From assembly GCA_027924585.1 (NCBI GenBank), contig BSBM01000712.1, positions 3,172,001 through 3,236,000 on the forward strand: a stretch of DNA of 64,000 nucleotides, read 5' to 3'. The DNA is from Larix kaempferi (lineage: Eukaryota; Streptophyta; Pinopsida; Pinales; Pinaceae). Both the position numbers and the translations under genes were made by a program. The notes under the pieces are model-generated. The model ran no database searches and was not told where the DNA came from. It was given only the letters and a program-made list of their open reading frames with translations. Positions within the stretch are counted from its first letter, which is position 1. Each line of letters begins with the position of its first letter. Positions 10,049-21,563 of this stretch are shown here, in pieces.

Positions 10049-11935
10049 CTATAATTCTCTTGGTTGTTTGATTATCATGCTTTTGGGTACATAATCCCTC
10101 ATAGAAGGGATTTTTAGAAGTTCAAACAAAGAGATATTTGCTTTAACTCTTTTTAAATCTTCAGCTAAACTATATTCCAATTCAGGAATTGTTGTTTCCT
10201 TTTGAGGAACAATTTTGTTTTTGTTGGGAGGTGGTGTTGAAGATGAAGGCTCCTGAGTGGGTTGTGGTCTTGACCTAGTGTTATAGGGATGTTGAACATT
10301 AAACACTGTCTTAGGTTCTTCCTCTTCTTCATTCATTGGAAATTCAGATAAATAGCTAACAGTATTTACCTGAGGATCCTCTTCTTCATCTTCTCATTCT
10401 GGTGACTGTGAATCTTGGTTTGGTAGGTCTTCAGAAGGTTCAGGGTTTCTTTTTGATTCAGTAGAAAGGGATTTGAAAATGGAATAAATCTCTTTAGAAG
10501 TCAATCCATCATTAGGATTAGGAGGTGGTGGATTTTGAGGAGGTGGATAAGGTCTCCTGAAAGGTGGCCTTACAAAACCTCTGTTATTGTTTTGGTTCTC
10601 ATTATTATTCCTTTTAAGATCGACCATCTCGTTTAACATTTTCTGGAGAAATTTCTTAATGTCAGTCATTTCAAAGGGATCTTTGCTTTGGATAGGGGGT
10701 TTGGGAGTAGTGTCGATTTTCTTCTTAGACGTGGAAGTAGAGGGCCAATCTTCTACAACATCAGGATTATCCTTCAGACAATAGATATCCTTCTCAACTT
10801 GAATGGCTTCAGCATAAGCTTCAAACAAGTTGTCTTTGTGTTCCCTTTTTACCCACATTGCAATGGGAACAAAAAGACCCTTTTCATAATAGGGAACTAA
10901 AAGTTGTTATGCTGGTAGAACAGTGGCAGGGATTTTTTTCTTTAGGTAAGAAAATATTTGGTTGTAATCTTTAACCCTTTCTTTACCTTTCATTTTCATG
11001 GAAGGTAATTCCAAAACTAAATCCTGTGGTGTTTTGTCATCCCCAAACTTTTGAATGAATAATTTTTCAAACTCATCCCATGATGTTATGTTTCTGGCTT
11101 CTAAGGAAAAATACCATGTGGAAGCTTTTCCTTCAAATGTGTTAGGGAAGAGTCTGCAAACCACATACTCATGTATAACACTCCTAAATCTAATATCCTG
11201 CATAAAGGTTTTAATGTGATCCAATGCATGAGACTTATCATCTGGATTGAATTTGGGAAGCCATTTCTCAGGGTTTTTTAGTAATCTGTGTTGATCCCCA
11301 AGTATCCACACAGCATCTTGGTCAAGCCAAGGTCTGTTCTGGCATTCCCAAGCCATAGGTTGTTCTTCTTCTTCTTCTGATGAAGAGTTAGAATACTGTT
11401 CACTCTCAGATGAGGAGGATGATGATGAAGGAGGAGAGGGTGGTGGTCCACCTGAAGGAGTAGTGTATGAGACTTGTTCTATTTCAATGAACAATAAGTC
11501 AAGATCAAACTCAGGGAGCTGCTCTTGGTATGATGAGTTATTTCGTTCAATATCTTGTTGTGCTAAACTTGGATTTTCTTGATTATCTTGAATGTTTTCC
11601 TGTGGATTAGTATTCTCTTGGTGAATTGCTACTAATCCCTGATTTCTCTCTACATAGAGCCTCTGTTGTAACTTGGAAGCACTATAACTAGACCTTTTAA
11701 GTATATCTTTAAGTAAGATAGGCCTTCTTGTGGGTGATATAATAATAACTTCCCCTGTTCTAGGATCTTGGTGAGCCGTAGGGGTAGCGGGGATAGTATT
11801 AGAATGTTGCATCGATTGCTCAATAGAAGTGGATGTTTGTGTGTGGCTACGGGTGACAATCAGTATTCTTGTTGGAGGAGGTTTCTGAGTATTCTGTTTA
11901 CGCTAGCTTACTACTGGCCCTCCTTCTAGCACCAT
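10049..11935 (-). pseudogene. Tat-1 gag
   Basis: One frame runs from an ATG at 11933-11935 down to 10049, with in-frame stops near 11905, at 10907 and at 10394. The retrotransposon gag core is in the middle (WLPKFNPDDKSHALDHIKTF, KASTWYFSLEARNITSWDEF, KLFIQKFGDDKTP, about 11280-11020). It is preceded by an N-terminal RPILLKDILKRSSYSASKLQ segment and a Ser/Glu-rich run, and followed by proline-rich sequence. No CCHC knuckle is evident. The first ATG lies inside the presumed PBS only two bases from the LTR, so initiation could instead be at 11812. Confidence 0.8.
11914..11934 (-). promoter_or_regulatory. Candidate PBS of Tat-1, overlapping the gag start
   Basis: In the coding sense, LTR-AA is followed by TGGTGCTAGAAGGAGGGCC. 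Position and the TGG start suit a primer-binding site, but I cannot name the tRNA. The same bases encode MVLEGG at the head of the gag frame. Compare the inverted motif at 3236: both read AATGGYG(A)CTAG... and contain (G)GRCCAG further on. Confidence 0.5.
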
Positions 11936-11936
11936 T

Positions 11937-13064
11937 TTTTGAGGTCTCGGATGTGCAAGGAATGCAAATTCCTGGAATGAGTTCCTAAGCTCTCAACATA
12001 GGGGGAAAACCCAGACTAAAAGGCTTCAAAAGTCCCTACGCAAAGATAGTTATATCCCCAACTTGTTTGATGTAGTAATATACCACAGATATTCGGCCCT
12101 TGCTGGAACTCTAAGAGTTGATAGGTTTTGATCCAAAGGATCAGTTTTCAAATGAAGAAAACATAAGTGTGAAAATCTATAAACACTAATATACTTAAAG
12201 GAATCTAATCTACGTCAAATATATTCTAAGAAGGTGTTTTTGAATAGGTGCAGATCGGTTTGATATGTAAATAAACAGATCATGTATCAATTACAAAGAA
12301 ATTTATAAAAGGTTCAGTGATCTGTTAAGCTCAAGTTGTAATTAATTAATGAAAATCAACTAATGGAAAATTGAGTTTGTTAAACATTCAAGACTTGACC
12401 TGTAACTTGATATGATAATTGAAAAATTAACACCATTTGTAACGTACCGAAATAATCATTTGCAGAAATCGATAAAAGATTTTAATAGAATAAACTCTTT
12501 AAAACCCTTATGAACACATGAATCATGAGTAATGATAAACCAGAACTGTAGATTGATATGTTTAATAAATTGCAAAGATTAAAACTGTGTCGGATAAACA
12601 ACTTGGAGAAATATCATTCATCAAATAAACTTGACAAAAGAAAAAAGTGGATCTGAAAAATAACTTTATTGTATTCAATAACCAGTTTGCAAGAAACTAC
12701 AAGCTTGTATAAAAATAGAGAATCTCCGGCCTCTCCTGCAGATTTTGTCTCCAAGTTCCATCTCCCTTGTCTATGAGGAATCATCTCTTTAAATAAGAGT
12801 TTACAAAATAATAATACAAACAGTAAATTCCAACAAACCAGGATAACAAAATCAAAACTAAAATATACAACACATTTCAAGGCGATTTTCCTCCAACAAA
12901 ATTCTCCAAACGAGATTCATCTCCTAATTTCGGGAAGAATCCCATTACAAACTATAGAATTCATCGACAAATTAATCGCTCTCTATAATAGGAAACAAAA
13001 GATCGAAAAAATATTCTTTGGGAACTTCTGAATGATTGACAATGTCTTCAAAAAAGGAGAAATC
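11937..13064 (-). repeat. Tat-1 5' LTR, distal part
   Basis: Corresponds to about 553-1690 of the other LTR and ends where the copia element enters. The terminal TGTTGAGG has become TTTTGAGG. 12972-13064 carries the C-terminal part of the LTR ORF (ending IIESD), interrupted by the copia. Confidence 0.9.
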
Positions 13065-13669
13065 TGTTGATGTATATGTAAATTCGGAATGTATTTTACC
13101 CATGTGTATTGTATTCCTATAGAGATGTTCTTATTCCTCTATATGGAAGTGTCGTCATTTATATTGTAAGTGTCGTAACTTATACTTGATGGGTTATTAG
13201 ACCACCTTGATGGGGTCGGCCTTGTATGAGTCATGTGGGTAAATGGGTTATTAGACCACCAAGTGTCTGGTCGGCCCATATTAAGTTAACCATGGGTTAT
13301 TAGGCTAAGCTAGACAAGCCGGCCCCATTAGTTTATTGGGTAGTACAGGACAAGTATAAATAGAGATCACGAGATCTCTATTTGATCACTCATTACTCAC
13401 TTCTATCTCTCTTAGAAAGTGGCACACTTGTGAGGAGTAGGATCATCTACTAGGAGAAGACTATCTCTTGTTCTTTGGTTGTATCATTGCTCTATCTATC
13501 TCTGAGGAAGTTGAGGGGTTTTTCACCTTCTTGGTTTTCCACGGTGAAACTCTGTGTCTCTTGTGTGCTTGCATTATTATGTCCATGATTGATATGCTGT
13601 AGATATGCTGTACATTTTATTCTCTTAGTTAAGATCCTAGATCAGATTGAAATTTCTGAAAAACTAACA
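13065..13669 (+). repeat. Copia 5' LTR
   Basis: 605 bp, TGTTGATG...AAACTAACA. It contains TATAAATAG (13355-13363) overlapping a hairpin, then a pyrimidine-rich U5. Confidence 0.95.
13355..13383 (+). promoter_or_regulatory. TATA box inside a hairpin, copia 5' LTR
   Basis: TATAAATAG is followed by a perfect 11-base inverted repeat, AAATAGAGATC (13358-13368) and GATCTCTATTT (13373-13383), around a 4-base loop. The left arm overlaps the TATA box. The 3' LTR keeps both arms and changes only the loop. Confidence 0.8.
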
Positions 13670-13681
13670 TGGTATCAGAGC
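13670..13681 (+). promoter_or_regulatory. Copia PBS (initiator Met tRNA)
   Basis: TGGTATCAGAGC directly after the LTR is the standard plant copia primer-binding site complementary to the 3' end of initiator tRNA-Met. Confidence 0.95.
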
Positions 13682-16479
13682 TAGCCTGAAAGAATGCATG
13701 GTATGGCATGTATGACACTTGTTGCACTTGCAATGCTAGGGCTTGATATAGAAAAAACCAGTCATCATAGAACTTTCACTATAAATCCATTTCGGCAAGG
13801 TTTCAAGATCTGAAACTTGTATAGGTAGAAGATAAGATCCCCATGTACCTTGTGTCTGAAGCACAACTTTTAATTCATTGTACTTTGTGTTTTATGATCT
13901 GTACAATCTAGGGTTTCTGCCTCTTCCAAATCTGAGTTATAAACTGGTGACCTAGGAACAAAAGTCATAACTTGGGCTAGGAAGCTCCAAATTAAAGTTC
14001 ATAAAAATTGATAGGTAGGGCACATACTGTAATTTGATAGGTCGAAGGTTCAGAGGCCAAAAGTGAACAAGTGACACATGGCACTCCGTACAAGTTCTCT
14101 CTCCTATTTTATCTCATAAACAGGTCACATTGCAACACTTGGTATAACTCTCTCTCAGAGAATCCAATTGAGGTCAGACCTATGGGGTTGGAAATATGAC
14201 AGGTCGAGATACCACAGGTATACGTTTCAGACCCTTTGGATTCATAGTTTTAGAGTTACACCAGAAACAATCACATGCATATTTCTGTCAAAACAAAATT
14301 GGATTTTGAGCACCTTCATTCACAGCTCCAGGAATTAGGGTTTTGGAGAAAGTTGGAATTTTTGTAATCGGAGACCACAGCTGAATGCTACTCATCAAAA
14401 TCAAAATTTAGAGACCAGGATCAAATTTTTTGGTTGGGCAGAAGGTTGGGGTTGATCAAACCCTAGTTCGAGACTTTGATCGGAAAAGTGGAAAATTAGG
14501 GCTTTTGCAAAAGTTGGAATTTTTGAATTGTGTGACCATGGCTGGAAGCTCCTCAGAAAAATAGAATTTTAGAGCTTTGGATCGATCCTTTTGGTTGGGC
14601 AGAAGGGTGGGCTTTATCAAACCCTAGTTTGAGATCCTGTCTAGAAGATTCATAAGTTTCAAAGGTCATTTTTAGGGGTGAAACTTTGCATTTTTCAAAT
14701 TCTGAGTATACCAGGTTGATCAGCTCATCAAGTCGCATCTTTCTATCCTTTCAGAAGTTTGAAATTCAAAATTTGAATTTTTAGGGTTTCTCTGACAAAC
14801 CCTAATCCAGCTCCAGATCTAGTTTCTACAAATCAAGTGGATTGGGTTAATCCTAGAAGAGAATGGATTGGTTACTTACATAAGTTAAGAAGTTCCTGTT
14901 TCAGAGGGAGATGAGGCTAAGGCCTTACATAAGAAGATTACAAGCAATCTCGACAGGTATGAATTATCTAGGTATGTTTCGAGATTTGTTCATGATTAAG
15001 TTTATGGTATGTTTGTCTTTATATTATTATGGTTAGTATAATCTAGATTAAATTTAGACTTATCGTATCACCTTAATAAAATTATGAATGTATGATAGAA
15101 GATATTCATTGATTAGGGTTTTGACACTTATGATTGTACTAATCATAAGTGTACACATGTTGTATGAGGTTGATGTTGTTCGCTAACATGAAAGGTACAC
15201 TAAGAAAGACAAATCATGTTCTAGTTTAAGAACATATGACCATGGTGAAATGAAGACAAAGATTCATCCATTATCATGGATCACATAAAAGATCTATTTA
15301 TGAGGTATGTATAACTTGGTTCTATAATGGTTAACTTATAAGATATGCAGGTTACTAGCACAAGTCATTGAAGAGAACAAGAAGACATCATATGGGTATG
15401 TTAGACATAGCTAGCTAACATCCTAATCCAGGTATGTTTTTCCTATATCAAGGTAAAATCCTACCTTGTGTTAGGATCTCTTATATAAGTATACATGGCA
15501 TGATTGATAATGATTATTCATTGAAGTTAGTAATCATGGGTTTAGGCATATTATGCTTCTTACTTTGATTGATGATATGACTAACCAGAAAAGTCCTTTG
15601 GTCAAATAAAAATATGTATAAGTAAAAGAAGTATTCCCTAAAACCTTGAATAATAATGTTTATAATCTATGTTTGAAATGATCATGACTATACATGTTTA
15701 AGATTATTGTGTTTTGATTATAGTAATGAATGTATGATTATGTATGAGATCTCGAGGGTAACACAATGATGATACTAGTAAACATGCATAGTGATCAAGG
15801 ATGGATATAAGTTCAAGGACAGGTAATCCAAGAAGCAAAGATCAAGAGGGAGCACACTCCAGTAGTTTTTGCAAGGATGCAGACATTCAAAGGGATTTGA
15901 CCACTTCTCACAATCCACATTAGAATGGAGTTGCAAAAAGGAAGCAAAGACTAAGAGGGAGTCCACCCTACAACCAAACAAAGATAAGTTTTTGAATGAT
16001 CATTTCTTGCATATTTGATTGTTTAAATAATACTGTTCAATGATGTATATACTGATGTTCCTAGAATTAGGCTGTGTATTTTGGCATATTAGAATAATTG
16101 CATTAATGAACAACATACTACTAATATGCATGTAATGGGTAAGTGGCCTATGGCGCTGTACAACATTCCATTGCTACTTATCTAAAATGAAACCTCTTTG
16201 CTGACATGTTGGGAGTAGTGCAAACTCTTAACAATGTTCTGGTAGAGATTGGAAGGCATCTAGAAAGTTACAGGATATGGATGAATGTTGTATTGAAGCA
16301 TTGGCTAAAATAATTGCATGACTGTATGACATATTTCTTTATGTGTAAAGATTTTGTTCTGAAAAACTATGAGAAGTTTCTAATCATGCAATTTAACTTG
16401 TTTTGTAGGAAAGATCATATACCATCATCTACAAAAGAAGGAATACAACATTTGTTCAACAACAAAGTTATCTATTGAA
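13682..16479 (+). other. Copia untranslated leader, with a tandem duplication
   Basis: About 2.8 kb without a sustained frame where gag, PR and integrase would be. 14339-14499 and 14500-14650 are diverged tandem copies sharing AAGTTGGAATTTTTG, TTTTGGTTGGGCAGAAGG and ATCAAACCCTAGTT. Several splice-donor-like AGGTATGT sites occur (about 14970, 15302, 15432), with acceptor-like TGCAGG (about 15346) and TTTTGTAGG (about 16403). A spliced leader is possible but unproven. Confidence 0.55.
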
Positions 16480-18015
16480 GATATTGAAGATATTGAAGTT
16501 CCCAGGATTCGAGAAGCATGCCATGATTGAGGAGTACCAGTCAATCATGAAGAAATGATGTTTGGGATGTGGTCCCAAGACCTGAAGGGAAGTCTGTTGT
16601 GACTTCCAAGTGGATCTACAAAATCAAGCATGCTACAGATGGAAGCATAGAGAAATACAAAGCGAGATTTGTAGCTCATGGCTTCTCCTAGAAAGAAGGG
16701 ATTGATTATGAAGAGACTTTTGCTTTTGTGGCCAGATACACTTCCATTAGATCAGTACTTGCTCTGGCTGCAGTGATGAAATGGAAGATACACTAGATGG
16801 ATGTCAAGACAACTTTCTTGAATGGTGTAGTCGAGGAGATAGTGTATGTGGAGCAGCCACTTGGTTTTGAGACACATGATAGGAAGTCATATGTGTGCAG
16901 GTTGAAGAAAGCCTTGTATGGCTTGAAGCAAGATCCTAGAACTTGGTATGGTAGAATAGAAAGCTTTCTATCTAGTTTGGGCTTTACCAAGAGTAAAGCA
17001 AATTCCAACCTTTATTACAAGGTTGAGGAAGGCAATCCTATGATACTACTTTTGTATGTGGATGACCTGTTTGTAACAGGTGAGGATGGATTGATTGCCG
17101 ATACCAAGAGGAAGCTTGTTGCTAAGTTCGATATGAAGGACTTGGGATGATGCAGTATTTTCTAGGCATGGAGGTGTGGCAGAGTGCAGATGGAACCTTC
17201 CTTGGACAAGGGAAGTATGCAGTAGAGATCCTGAAGAGGTTTGGGATGATGGACTGCAAAGCCATGTCCACAACTATGGCATTGAACCTAAAGCTTCTGT
17301 GTGATGCTTCATCTGATTTGGTTGATGTCACTGTGTATTGTCAGATGATTGGGTCCTTGATGTACCTGACGAACATGAGACCAGATATTTTCTTTGCGGT
17401 GAACACATTGAGTCAGTTCCTGACGGATCCCAGAGGTGTTCACCTAGTTGCTGTAAAGCATATTTTGAGGTACCTGAAGGGTACAATTGATTATGGGTAA
17501 AGTATGATGCGAATCAAAAGTTTAACCTGCAGGGTTATGTTGATTCAGATTGGGCGGGAAGTGCTGCAGATAGGAAGAGAACATCTGGGTATTGCTTCAG
17601 TATGGGATCAGGTGTGATATCTTGGTTTAGAAGGAAGCAGTCCTACGTAGCACTGAGTACAGCTGAAGCAGAGTATGTTGCAGCTTGTTCGACTAGTTGT
17701 GAGGCAGTATGGCTTAGGAAGCTACTGTCTGAGTTATTTGATCTCTCGTTGGATGCTACTAGTATATTTTGTGACAACCAGAGTTGTGTGAAGCTGTTTG
17801 AGAACCTGGTGTTCCATGATAGGTCGAAGCACATTGAGATCAAATATCACTATATCAGGGATATGGTGCAGAGAGGAGCAGTGAAGCTCCTGTATGTTGC
17901 GACAGATGAGCAGATTGCAGATGTACTGACAAAACCACTAGCCAGAGTGAAGTTCAAGTACTTTAGAGAGAGGCTTGGTGTTCTTCAGATTGAGGACACT
18001 TCGAGGAAGAAGTGA
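16480..18015 (+). pseudogene. Copia RT and RNase H
   Basis: Begins with the copia RT signature NDVWDVVPRPEGKSVVTSKW (about 16553), then [39 protein letters not shown] and [12 protein letters not shown] carrying the YVDD catalytic box (about 17055). A frameshift at the DMKDLG/MQYFLGMEV joint (about 17147) and a stop at 17500 break the frame. RNase H follows: YVDSDWAGSAADRKRTSGY, SYVALSTAEAEYVA and ADVLTKPLA, ending with TGA at 18013-18015. In-frame stops also occur upstream (HGFS*KEG; KIH*MDV). The domain pieces are well preserved but the polyprotein cannot be made. Confidence 0.9.
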
Positions 18016-18128
18016 TGGACACATTTGCTAAATCCATTCCAAGCATGGTGAGAGGAGGATCCTTCCATGGCTATGGATGTAAGCATTGGATGATGAGCAT
18101 CAGGACTATACTCCAGTTATTGCTCTGT

Positions 18129-18500
18129 ATATGCATCATGTTGGATGTTGGATATGATCAGTTGGATCATTTATATGTATGTATGCATCATGTTGGATGT
18201 TGTATATGATCATTTGGATCATTTATATGTATGTATGCATCATGTTGGATGCCAGATATGATCAATTGGATCATGTGTATGTATCTATAGATGTATCAGG
18301 TGGATACATTGTATGATCAGGTAGATCATGTATGTTGATATGTATCAGGTATGATCAAGTGGATCATGTATTTGTATATGGATCAGGTGGATACATTGTA
18401 TGATCAAGTAGATCATGTATGATGATATGTATCAGGAAGATACTGTGTATGCATTAGGTGGATGCATTGTATGATCAGGATGATCATGGATGATGAGCTT
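18129..18500 (+). repeat. GATC-rich tandem array, copia 3' region
   Basis: About three 53-base units of ATGCATCATGTTGGATGYYR...GATCATTTATATGTATGT (from 18129, 18182 and 18236) grade into shorter 45-50 base units of TATCAGGTGGATACATTGTATGATCAGG. It is non-coding and lies just after RNase H. Confidence 0.8.
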
Positions 18501-18633
18501 CAGGATGTTGCTCCAGATGAAATGCGTCAAGATGATACAGTGATGATGATCAGTATGATCATGTGTACATCAAGATGATGTATGGTGAGTATCAGGTTGA
18601 TACTCTATGGTCGTGTACAGGTTGTGCAAATAA

Positions 18634-19125
18634 GCATATAATAGCGCCCTGGGAGGTTTGCAGATTCTCTTACTAGGTTTTGCCGCTGGCATATAATAGC
18701 TCCCTGGGAGATCTGGCAAATGCTCTTTCGAGGTTTTGCTTTGGGAGGACATATAATAGCACCCTGGGAGGTTTGCAAATTCTCTTGCTAGGTTTTTCCA
18801 CTGGCATATAATAGCTCCCTAGGAGATTTGGAAAACGCTCTTTCGAGGTTTTTTCCTATGGCATATAATAACGCCCTAGGAGATCCGATAGGTTGGGATG
18901 TGTTCCCGTAATAAGTCCTGGGATGCTCTTTAGAGGTTTTTCCATGACCACATATAATAGCGCCTTGGGAGATCCGATAGGTTGAGCTGTGTGCTCGTAA
19001 TCAGTCCTGGGATTCTCTTTCGAGGTTTTGTGGTGGGGTCACATGTAATATCTCCCTGGGAGATCTGATAGGTTGGGTTGTGTGCCTGTAATAAGTCCTG
19101 GGATGCTCTTGTGAGGTTTTGTGAT
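18634..19125 (+). repeat. CATATAATAG tandem array, copia 3' region
   Basis: Seven units starting CATATAATAGCNCCCTGGGAG at about 18634, 18690, 18750, 18805, 18862, 18951 and 19040. The first four are about 57 bases; the last three grow to about 88 by gaining a GATAGGTTG...GTAATAAGTCCTGGGA block. Each unit ends in CTCTTTCGAGGTTTT. Confidence 0.85.
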
Positions 19126-19373
19126 GCACGTAATAAGTGTTGAGGATTCCACAGTATGGCCAGTGATGATGAAGACCTACAGGTGGTGGGCCTACATCCA
19201 GTATGAAAAAGGACTAGCTCTGTAGAACTTCCTATGACAAGTAGATTCAGAGATTGATTGAGATAGCAGCATCAGTGATCATGACGATGATTCGAGGATG
19301 ATGATTCGCTGATGATGATCCAAAGAAGAAGACTTGTGCTAGAAGATCTGTGTCAAGAAATACCTTTCTAGTT

Positions 19374-19382
19374 AAGAGGGAG
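19374..19382 (+). promoter_or_regulatory. Copia polypurine tract
   Basis: AAGAGGGAG directly before the 3' LTR; it primes plus-strand DNA synthesis. Confidence 0.8.
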
Positions 19383-19988
19383 TGTTGATGTATTTGTAAC
19401 TTTGGAATCTATTTTACCCATGTGTACTGTATTCCTATAGAGATGTTATTATTCCTCTATACGGAAGTGTCGTCATTTATATTGTAAGTGTTGTAACTTA
19501 TACTTGATGGGTTATTAAACCACCTTGTTGGGGTCATCCCTTTATGAGTCATGTGGATAATTGGGTTATTAGACCACCATGTGTGGGGTAGGCCCGGATT
19601 AAGTTAACCATGGGTTATTAGGCTAAGGTAGACAAGTCAGACCCATTAGTTTATTGGGCAGGATAGGACAAGTATAAATAGAGATCGGGAGATCTCTATT
19701 TGATCACTCATTACTCACTTCTATCTCTCTCAGAAAGTGGCGCACTTGTGAGGAGTAGGATCATCTACTAGGAGAAGACTATCTCTTGTACTTTGGTTGT
19801 ATCATTGCTCTATCTATCTCTGAGGAAGTTGCGGGGTTTTTCACCTTCTTGGTTTTTCTTCGGTGAAACTCTGTGTCTCTTGTGTGCTTGCATTATTATG
19901 TCCATGATTGATATGTTGTAGATATGATGTACATGTTATTCTCTTAGTTAAGATCCTAGATCATATTGAAATTTATGAAAAACTAACA
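19383..19988 (+). repeat. Copia 3' LTR
   Basis: 606 bp, TGTTGATG...AAACTAACA, aligned with 13065-13669. It keeps the TATA hairpin at 19673-19701 with both arms unchanged. It is followed by the TSD copy AAATC (19989-19993). Confidence 0.95.
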
Positions 19989-19993
19989 AAATC

Positions 19994-21563
19994 ATCGAGC
20001 GGATCTTTCTTGATGGAGGCTGATGGAGTGATAGGAACTTCGTTGATTATAAAATCATGGGTAATGGTCTCATCTCGATCAATTGAGTCTTCAGGAATTT
20101 CCTTTTTCTTCTTCTGAAGGAGCTGCATGTAGACGGATGGAACTTCAAAATCGTCCTCTTCGCTGCCATTCTCCTATCATGAACACCTACATCAAAAGGT
20201 GGTGACATAGGTTCTTGATACAATAATGACTTAAGTTCCTGATCTATACATAATCTGTCCAACGATCTATGATCTGTCTGAATTTTGCTCACATAAGATT
20301 ATTAGAACGAAACCTATGGAAATCAAATACAGAATGGTTGCACAGAATCTAAACGCTGAATTAATTGCCTCATATCTGTTCCCGTATTTAAAAAGAACTC
20401 ATAAACATTGTAATGATTGAGCATAATGAACTACTATGATTATAGTCTTACCATCTGGGAACTGCAATCATTTAAGTTGTAACGAAGCAAATAGTAACAT
20501 GTATTAACCAGATTTGGATTAGGATAAAGTACAAATTCAATTAAATCATGCATGATTAGAAGTCGCATCTGAAAATGCATCATTACAGCTTAATCCAATC
20601 AACAATTATGACTTCGAATTTGAGCCAAAGGTGAAAACCACAGTCAAAAAGTTGGTTCCCAACACGACGAAGAGCAGAGAATCCACACGTTCGAACAAAC
20701 GATGCATTTCCAACTTGATAACAATTGAAAAACCGTGAAGGTGACCCTGGTAAGAAAATGGCAGTAAAATCCACGTAGGAGCGTAAATTTCCGATAGTAA
20801 AAATGATAATGAAAAATAGAAAAATCACGTATATATGATTTTTTCGGTTGGATCAAATCTGGGCCATAGATTTAAAAGAAATGGACGACCAATATTAACC
20901 CCTGGGGGATGCAGGATCAAGTTCGAAACCAATATTTATTTAAAATTCCTGAAATCCGCAATCCAAAATTCTGGGTTGCAGGTTTCAGGTTTTACAAATT
21001 TTACAAAATAAACAAACGTGTTTCCGAAATCCACAACCTGAAATTTTGGGCTTTGGGTTTCAAAAATGACAACAACTATTGAAAATAAAATAACTTTTTC
21101 CTGCAACCCACAATCCACAATTTGCGGGTTGCGGGTTTCAAAAACACATAACACGATTTATTGGTGTAACGAATTTCCGCAATCTGAAATTTGGAATTTC
21201 GGGTTTCAGGTTTCGGCATCGAAAACTCTAAAATATTTACACGGTCTTTTCGCAACCCGCAATTTCGGGTTGCAGGTTTCGGGGTTATGAATTTCCATAA
21301 TGACAAACAAACGATTCTCGCAATCCACAATTGCGGGATTTCGAATTTCGAGATTTCGGAATTTGCAGTAAGAAAATGATTTTTGGCAAAATCTAAGGTT
21401 TTCTGCAAATCAAGAAAACAACCGGAAACTTAGAAATGTTCAAAGGAGATAATTATGATAAGTAAGCAAACCAAAACTTAAAACTTACCCAAATACCTCT
21501 ATATTTACAATAATGGGGCTCCCATGATTAGCATGAAGCATGGGATCTGTTGTACGTACAACA
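19994..21563 (-). repeat. Tat-1 5' LTR, proximal part
   Basis: Corresponds to about 1695-3233 of the 3' LTR. It contains the N-terminal part of the LTR ORF (about 20216 down to 19994, frame altered by a small indel near 20165) and a second copy of the hairpin array (20948-21372). Ends ACAACA, followed by TSD TGGCT. Confidence 0.9.

Larger units (their letters stand above)
13065..19988 (+). mobile_element. Ty1/copia element, RT-RNase H only
   Basis: A 6,924-bp plus-strand element inserted in the Tat-1 5' LTR. LTRs are 13065-13669 and 19383-19988, the PBS is TGGTATCAGAGC (13670-13681), the PPT is AAGAGGGAG (19374-19382) and the perfect TSD is AAATC (13060-13064; 19989-19993). About 42 of roughly 605 aligned LTR bases differ by hand count (about 7%). 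Only RT and RNase H are recognisable. Gag, protease and integrase are absent, replaced by a 2.8-kb leader, with long tandem arrays at the 3' end. Confidence 0.95.
553..21563 (-). mobile_element. Tat-1: Tat-like Ty3/gypsy element with two LTRs
   Basis: This is a complete but degraded element in chromovirus 1. Its LTRs are 553-3233 and 11937-13064 plus 19994-21563, the second being split by a copia element. The outer ends TGTTGAGG...ACAACA are inverted repeats, flanked by a near-perfect 5-bp TSD (CGGCT 548-552, TGGCT 21564-21568). Coding is on the minus strand in the order gag, PR, archaeal-type RNase H, RT, RNase H, integrase (11935 to 4613), with about 1.4 kb untranslated before the 3' LTR. 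Over the first ~215 bases the two LTRs differ at roughly 25 positions by hand count, which is more than the copia inside them, as nesting order requires. Confidence 0.9.
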
